Below are positions 32,936-36,159 of a DNA stretch of 36,159 nucleotides, piece by piece. A program made the translations under genes and the position numbers. Within the stretch, counting starts at the first letter, position 1. Each line of letters opens with the position of its first letter. The DNA is from a bacterium (lineage in GTDB: Bacteria > Pseudomonadota > Gammaproteobacteria > Burkholderiales > Burkholderiaceae_C), in assembly GCA_030824555.1 (NCBI GenBank), contig JAVBXK010000102.1:1-36159 (forward strand), given 5' to 3'. A model generated the notes under the pieces. The model was given only the letters and a program-made list of their open reading frames with translations. It did no database searches and had not been told where the DNA came from.

Positions 32936-35109
32936 TGTGCAAAGCCCTCTTCTAGGATTCTCTCAAGTTGTTCGGGCGTGATACGACGCGTCGTAATCAG
33001 CTGGGTTGACTCGCCGCAGCCAAGACGCTTCAGACTGGCGAGACCCACGGGTCGCGGAAAATGAATGACATTGTCAAAGGCGGTCACGGTCTTCAGCTCA
33101 GAAAGGCCAATCATCGACAGGGTCTCCGCGCTTAGCACCGAAGGATCCAAGTCCGAAGCGTTCGTTGCCTTGTCGGCCTTTAGGTATGCCCGCTTAACGC
33201 GCGCGATCGCTACGATAGAGCATGAGCCGCCGCCCTTGCTCGACTCGTAGAAAAGGATGATGGTGCCGGGCGCAAAGAGTTTCAGCGTCTTCTTGCTGCT
33301 GATGTAGTGTCGTTCGCTGTACTGTGATGCACGCGAGCGCGGCAAAAAGCTGTCCTGTCGGGAATGTCCGAGCAGCGGTTCGGCAAATTCGCGCAGGATG
33401 GGCGTTACAACGGCATCTCGGCCGGGTAGGCAAAAGATCGCGGGGGACAAACCTGACTCCAGTTCCTGAAGCCGCACAAAGCGGCGATTGCCATCCGGAC
33501 AATGAACCTCGACCTGCTGGTCGATGTCTCGGAACGGTGGGCAAGTAGCAGGTAGCCTCAGTTTGGCCAGTGTGTGCAGCCCGGAGGTTGTTGACGACCA
33601 ATTCTTCGGGGTGACAACACAGTTAACTACCAGCTTGGAAAGCATGGAGCCGTCCTCAGCGCCAGCAAAGCCGAGCGCCGCAGCAATCTCGCGAGCAATG
33701 ACCTGCCGCGGCGCCATGTACACCCGCACCTGAGCGGGCGACGCGTTGCAGGCCTTCGTCAGCAGCTTGTTCAACAGCAGCCGTGCTGCTCGCGTTGCAT
33801 TCGGTTGACGTTCGTCGATCGCAAGGCGACCAAAAATGGTCGACCCTTCTACTTGCTTGGTACACCCAAGGTATCCGACAAGACGGCCCTCCGACAGGAC
33901 AGCGGTTCGCTGGATGATCCGTTCGGTCGAATCTGCGGCCCCCCAAAGCGAGATCGCGTCCGCATCGGCAATGCCTAAACACATCAGCATCTGGCGCAGC
34001 TCACCCTCGCCGGTGGCCGGAAGGGTCGTCACTATGATGGACTCACCAGTGTTGCCGGTTTCCAGCATTTCTTCACGATCGGCTTCAAACCCCTCGGCGG
34101 GCTGAAACGCCGTCGGCGAAATGACGTCGATGCCGTACTTCTCTTCCAGTACCGGCGCTGCAGCCAGCACGGCATCATCACTGGTGATGAACCCAGCCAG
34201 ACGATGGTAGATCGCTGTTGCCAGATGCGTAAGGTCGGATTGTTCGTTGGGTGTGAAGGCACCTTCCTTAGCTGGCGTGGCAAACACAATGCCCCCGAGA
34301 TCCGCAAGCAAGCGCTCCTTGTCGGCCTTCGGCGGGACCTGGAAGGTGATGAACGTGGTTGCCCAGGCGAGCATGGGATCGGTGCGGCTTGGAGTGGCTA
34401 GATTGCGAACCAACTCTTCTTGAAGCTCTGCGCTGAGCGCAAGCTCACAGGATCCGAATCGCTCGGCGCGGAACAGGTCGACTGCAGCATCTCTGCGAGG
34501 CCGTCGCGGCCCCAAATCGAAGAGCACATTCAAATCGAGCAGGTAGATCGGCCGCTCAGTGCGATGACTGATATCCAGGCCGAAAGGGTTTTGCCCGGTG
34601 ATACCGCTGCGCTCGAACAACTGCTGGGACGTAAGCTCGTGGGATCGGATCAGAATGGTGCGATCACGTGTCCTGCCGCCAGGCGCAATGCTCTGAACGT
34701 AGAAGCCATTGCGCTCCCAGAACCTGTTCGCGTGCTTCAGGTCCTCCGCGACACGCGCATGGATCGATATAAAGCCCAGATCCTCTAGGTGAGCCTTCAG
34801 CCTTCCGAGCAATCGCTGGGCAATACCGTGCCCCTGGAGTTCAGGGATGACGTGGAGCTGGAGCACCGAGGCGTGCGCTCGGCGGGCATCGAACATGAGG
34901 TGTCCCGCGTAGGCGAGCTTTGACCCCTCACTGACCCTGACCGCCACGAACAGATTGCCTTTGCGCGCCTGCTCTTTGAACAGGCTGATCGGAAAGAAGC
35001 CTAGCGCAAGGCGCTCACGGTTTGCAGCCTCTACAACCTCGTCGATGTATGGCGCAACCTCCGAGAACGTCTCGAAGATCAGCGCCTGTGCCTCTTTTCT
35101 GCTCGCCAT
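32932..35109 (-). CDS. GNAT-PIN-(GNAT-like)-PUA-like multidomain protein
   Basis: A 725-residue soluble protein with no signal peptide. Residues about 10-158 are a GNAT acetyltransferase: LQLHVIPELQGHGIAQRLLG carries the acetyl-CoA motif A (Q92-G-H-G-I-A) and HANRFWERNGFY motif B. Residues about 187-335 are a PIN nuclease: D192 (YLLDLNVLFDLG), acidic E228/E231/E232 (SAELQEELV), D292 (EQSDLTHLATAI), D311/D312 (FITSDDAVL). Residues about 350-498 look like a second GNAT fold (SEGRLVGYLGCTKQVEG, LAIDERQPNATRAARLLLNK) without the Gly-rich motif A. Residues about 560-725 look PUA/ASCH-like (FAPGTIILFYESSKGGG, IVAIARVKRAYL). GGAGG precedes ATG 35109. It is coupled to the ASCH gene. Each domain call is my own reading; GNAT and PIN are firm, the other two tentative. 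The role is unknown. Confidence 0.8.
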   Translation of the reverse strand: MASRKEAQALIFETFSEVAPYIDEVVEAANRERLALGFFPISLFKEQARKGNLFVAVRVSEGSKLAYAGHLMFDARRAHASVLQLHVIPELQGHGIAQRLLGRLKAHLEDLGFISIHARVAEDLKHANRFWERNGFYVQSIAPGGRTRDRTILIRSHELTSQQLFERSGITGQNPFGLDISHRTERPIYLLDLNVLFDLGPRRPRRDAAVDLFRAERFGSCELALSAELQEELVRNLATPSRTDPMLAWATTFITFQVPPKADKERLLADLGGIVFATPAKEGAFTPNEQSDLTHLATAIYHRLAGFITSDDAVLAAAPVLEEKYGIDVISPTAFQPAEGFEADREEMLETGNTGESIIVTTLPATGEGELRQMLMCLGIADADAISLWGAADSTERIIQRTAVLSEGRLVGYLGCTKQVEGSTIFGRLAIDERQPNATRAARLLLNKLLTKACNASPAQVRVYMAPRQVIAREIAAALGFAGAEDGSMLSKLVVNCVVTPKNWSSTTSGLHTLAKLRLPATCPPFRDIDQQVEVHCPDGNRRFVRLQELESGLSPAIFCLPGRDAVVTPILREFAEPLLGHSRQDSFLPRSRASQYSERHYISSKKTLKLFAPGTIILFYESSKGGGSCSIVAIARVKRAYLKADKATNASDLDPSVLSAETLSMIGLSELKTVTAFDNVIHFPRPVGLASLKRLGCGESTQLITTRRITPEQLERILEEGFAQ

Positions 35110-35560
35110 TCGTTCTCCTCCCTAGTCACTCCGGACCGATGGGGCAACTGTAGCGGAGCATCGTCCGGTGAAGCGGCCACCCGAACGTGGCAAGACTCGA
35201 CCGCGACTGTTCCAGCAAACAAAGCCTCGGGAAGTCTGGGCGTGGGAGAGATGAGCATCTGGTGATGCCTGTCTGCTTCCTGTAATGAGCTAGAGGAACA
35301 TCGATAAGGCCTGACGGCGCGACCACCTCGCATTGCGGGAACCGGTGCACATCGAGGCCGCAGCGCCCGAACGACCAGCCCCCTGATAACGCTTCGCGGC
35401 CGACCGCAATGCAGCGGGACCTGTCGGCTGCATGAGCCCGCTCCGATCGTCAGGTCTTGGGTTGCCGGTTTCGAACCTCGACCGACTCCTGTGGGTCGAG
35501 CGCGGACCTCTGACGCGATGCAACACCCACCACCGCGCCCACACATCAAGATCCTGACCT
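35110..35560. other. Gene-poor region upstream of the GNAT-PIN gene
   Basis: About 450 bp with no gene I can support. Minus-strand open frames of up to 185 codons read through it, but they have no family signature and their codon use is poor. One inverted repeat, CTCGACC (35477-35483) with GGTCGAG (35494-35500), could form a 7-bp stem. No integrase, tRNA or attachment-site duplication is visible. The promoter of the GNAT-PIN operon should lie in the left third; I could not identify boxes. Confidence 0.35.
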
Positions 35561-35567
35561 CATGCCC

Positions 35568-35617
35568 TTGATGCCGGTTTCCTTGGAAACTATACTTCCC
35601 AAAGTTTCCAGGGAAAC
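35568..35617 (+). promoter_or_regulatory. marR promoter with two operator palindromes
   Basis: TTGATG (35568-35573) and TATACT (35591-35596), 17 bp apart, form a good sigma-70 promoter. The palindrome GTTTCCTTGGAAAC (35577-35590) fills the spacer, and GTTTCCAGGGAAAC (35604-35617) covers the start region; both are GTTTCC-N2-GGAAAC, 27 bp centre to centre. The marR ATG follows at 35621. Such placement fits autorepression by the MarR product. Confidence 0.75.
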
Positions 35618-35620
35618 CAC

Positions 35621-36106
35621 ATGAGCATCCAGCCACTGCCCATCAGCCAATCCACACCGCCCCCCTCACCCCTCGAAGCCCATCTGGGCTTCTGGTTGCG
35701 CTTCGTGTCCAACCACGTCTCCATCCGCTTCCAGCAGCTGCTGGAGGCCAAAGGTGTCACCGTCACGGAATGGGTGGCGCTGCGCACCCTGTGGGCCAAC
35801 AGCGAGACCGGCCACGCCGAGCTGATTCAGGCGCTGGGCATGACCAAAGGCGCGGCATCCAAGGTGGTGTCCCGGCTCGAAGAAAAGGGGTTGGCCGAGC
35901 GGCGGTTGACCGGTGGGAATGCGCGGGACCAGTCCCTGGCGCTGACCGCATCGGGCCAGGCCCTGGTGCCCCAGCTGGCCGCGCTGGCCGATGCCAACGA
36001 CGAGCACTTCTTTGGCCACCTGCCCGCAGCCGAGCGCCAGGGCTTGATGGCCGCCATGCAAGTCCTGGTGCAACACCACCAGCTCAAAGACATGCCCACC
36101 GCCTGA
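35621..36106 (+). CDS. MarR-family transcriptional regulator
   Basis: A 161-residue winged-helix repressor-like protein. The N-terminal dimer helix begins near LGFWLRFVSNHVSIRFQQLL; the recognition part is AELIQALGMTKGAASKVVSR near residues 67-86; the wing is GLAERRLTGGNARDQSLALT. MarR proteins dissociate from DNA on binding small phenolic or oxidant ligands. The two palindromes over its promoter suggest autoregulation. The efflux operon at 27002-32149 is on the same strand but 3.5 kb away with an island between, so regulation of it is only a possibility. The right end of the window has 53 bp after the stop with nothing to report. Confidence 0.92.
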   Translation: MSIQPLPISQSTPPPSPLEAHLGFWLRFVSNHVSIRFQQLLEAKGVTVTEWVALRTLWANSETGHAELIQALGMTKGAASKVVSRLEEKGLAERRLTGGNARDQSLALTASGQALVPQLAALADANDEHFFGHLPAAERQGLMAAMQVLVQHHQLKDMPTA

Positions 36107-36159
36107 CGCTTCAGCCACTTCTCAGTCGCTGTTCAGCCCCTTTTCCGTCTCCCCCACCC

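Noticed and set aside
35461-35500. GGTTTCGAACCTCGACC looked like a tRNA T-loop
   Set aside because: There is no acceptor stem, anticodon arm or D-arm at suitable distances; it is only a short inverted repeat.

Overview
The window looks like chromosomal DNA of a high-GC betaproteobacterium, most likely Burkholderiales, family Comamonadaceae. The reasons are the strong G/C bias at third codon positions, the protein families (glpD/glpK, S1/P1 nuclease, DUF3297 with YchJ, RIO-type kinase), the Burkholderiales-type secreted serine hydrolase, and short AT-rich dispersed repeats with a GCCTCT..CGCTT core like those I remember from Acidovorax-type genomes. This is inference from sequence character, not a database match.

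Layout. 1-4950 is an insertion-sequence graveyard: the 5' end of an IS66 tnpA running off the left edge, an intact IS110-family transposase, and a nested stack in which an IS1111-group element (about 2050-3516) sits inside an IS630 transposase, which itself sits inside a frameshifted IS66 relic. 5043-10275 is housekeeping metabolism: a SulP anion transporter and divergent glpD/glpK for glycerol use. 10421-15400 is an ABC ATPase, a large FtsX-type permease and a Tat-exported AttH/CrtC-like protein, bracketed by dispersed repeats. 15432-26854 holds mostly single genes: a Sel1-repeat protein, a zinc ribbon coupled to a RIO kinase, an SbmA/YddA-like ABC exporter, an ABC-F ATPase, an S1/P1 nuclease, DUF3297 and YchJ, a secreted SxxK hydrolase, an RcnB-like protein and a PRC-barrel protein. 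27002-32149 is a tightly overlapping four-gene tripartite efflux operon (outer-membrane lipoprotein, adaptor, MacB-type ATPase, MacB-type permease). 35621-36106 is a MarR regulator with two operator-like palindromes over its own promoter.

Between the efflux operon and marR lies the most unusual part, 32438-35109. It is a two-gene module of visibly lower GC, with a 4-nt overlap between the genes. The first encodes a 725-residue protein reading GNAT acetyltransferase, PIN nuclease, degenerate GNAT-like region, then a PUA/ASCH-like C-terminus. The second encodes a 165-residue ASCH-domain protein. The combination of an acetyltransferase, a ribonuclease fold and RNA-binding folds suggests an RNA-directed toxin, defence or RNA-modification system. 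Its function is not established by anything I can see here.

Other notable points are an ABC ATPase gene with no ATG, GTG or TTG codon ahead of its conserved N-terminus (ATT is the likely start), IS66 tnpA ribosome binding sites buried in a hairpin conserved between two diverged copies, non-coding ends of two IS110-family elements likely to encode their guide RNAs, and a probable dispersed repeat absorbed in frame into the efflux lipoprotein gene.
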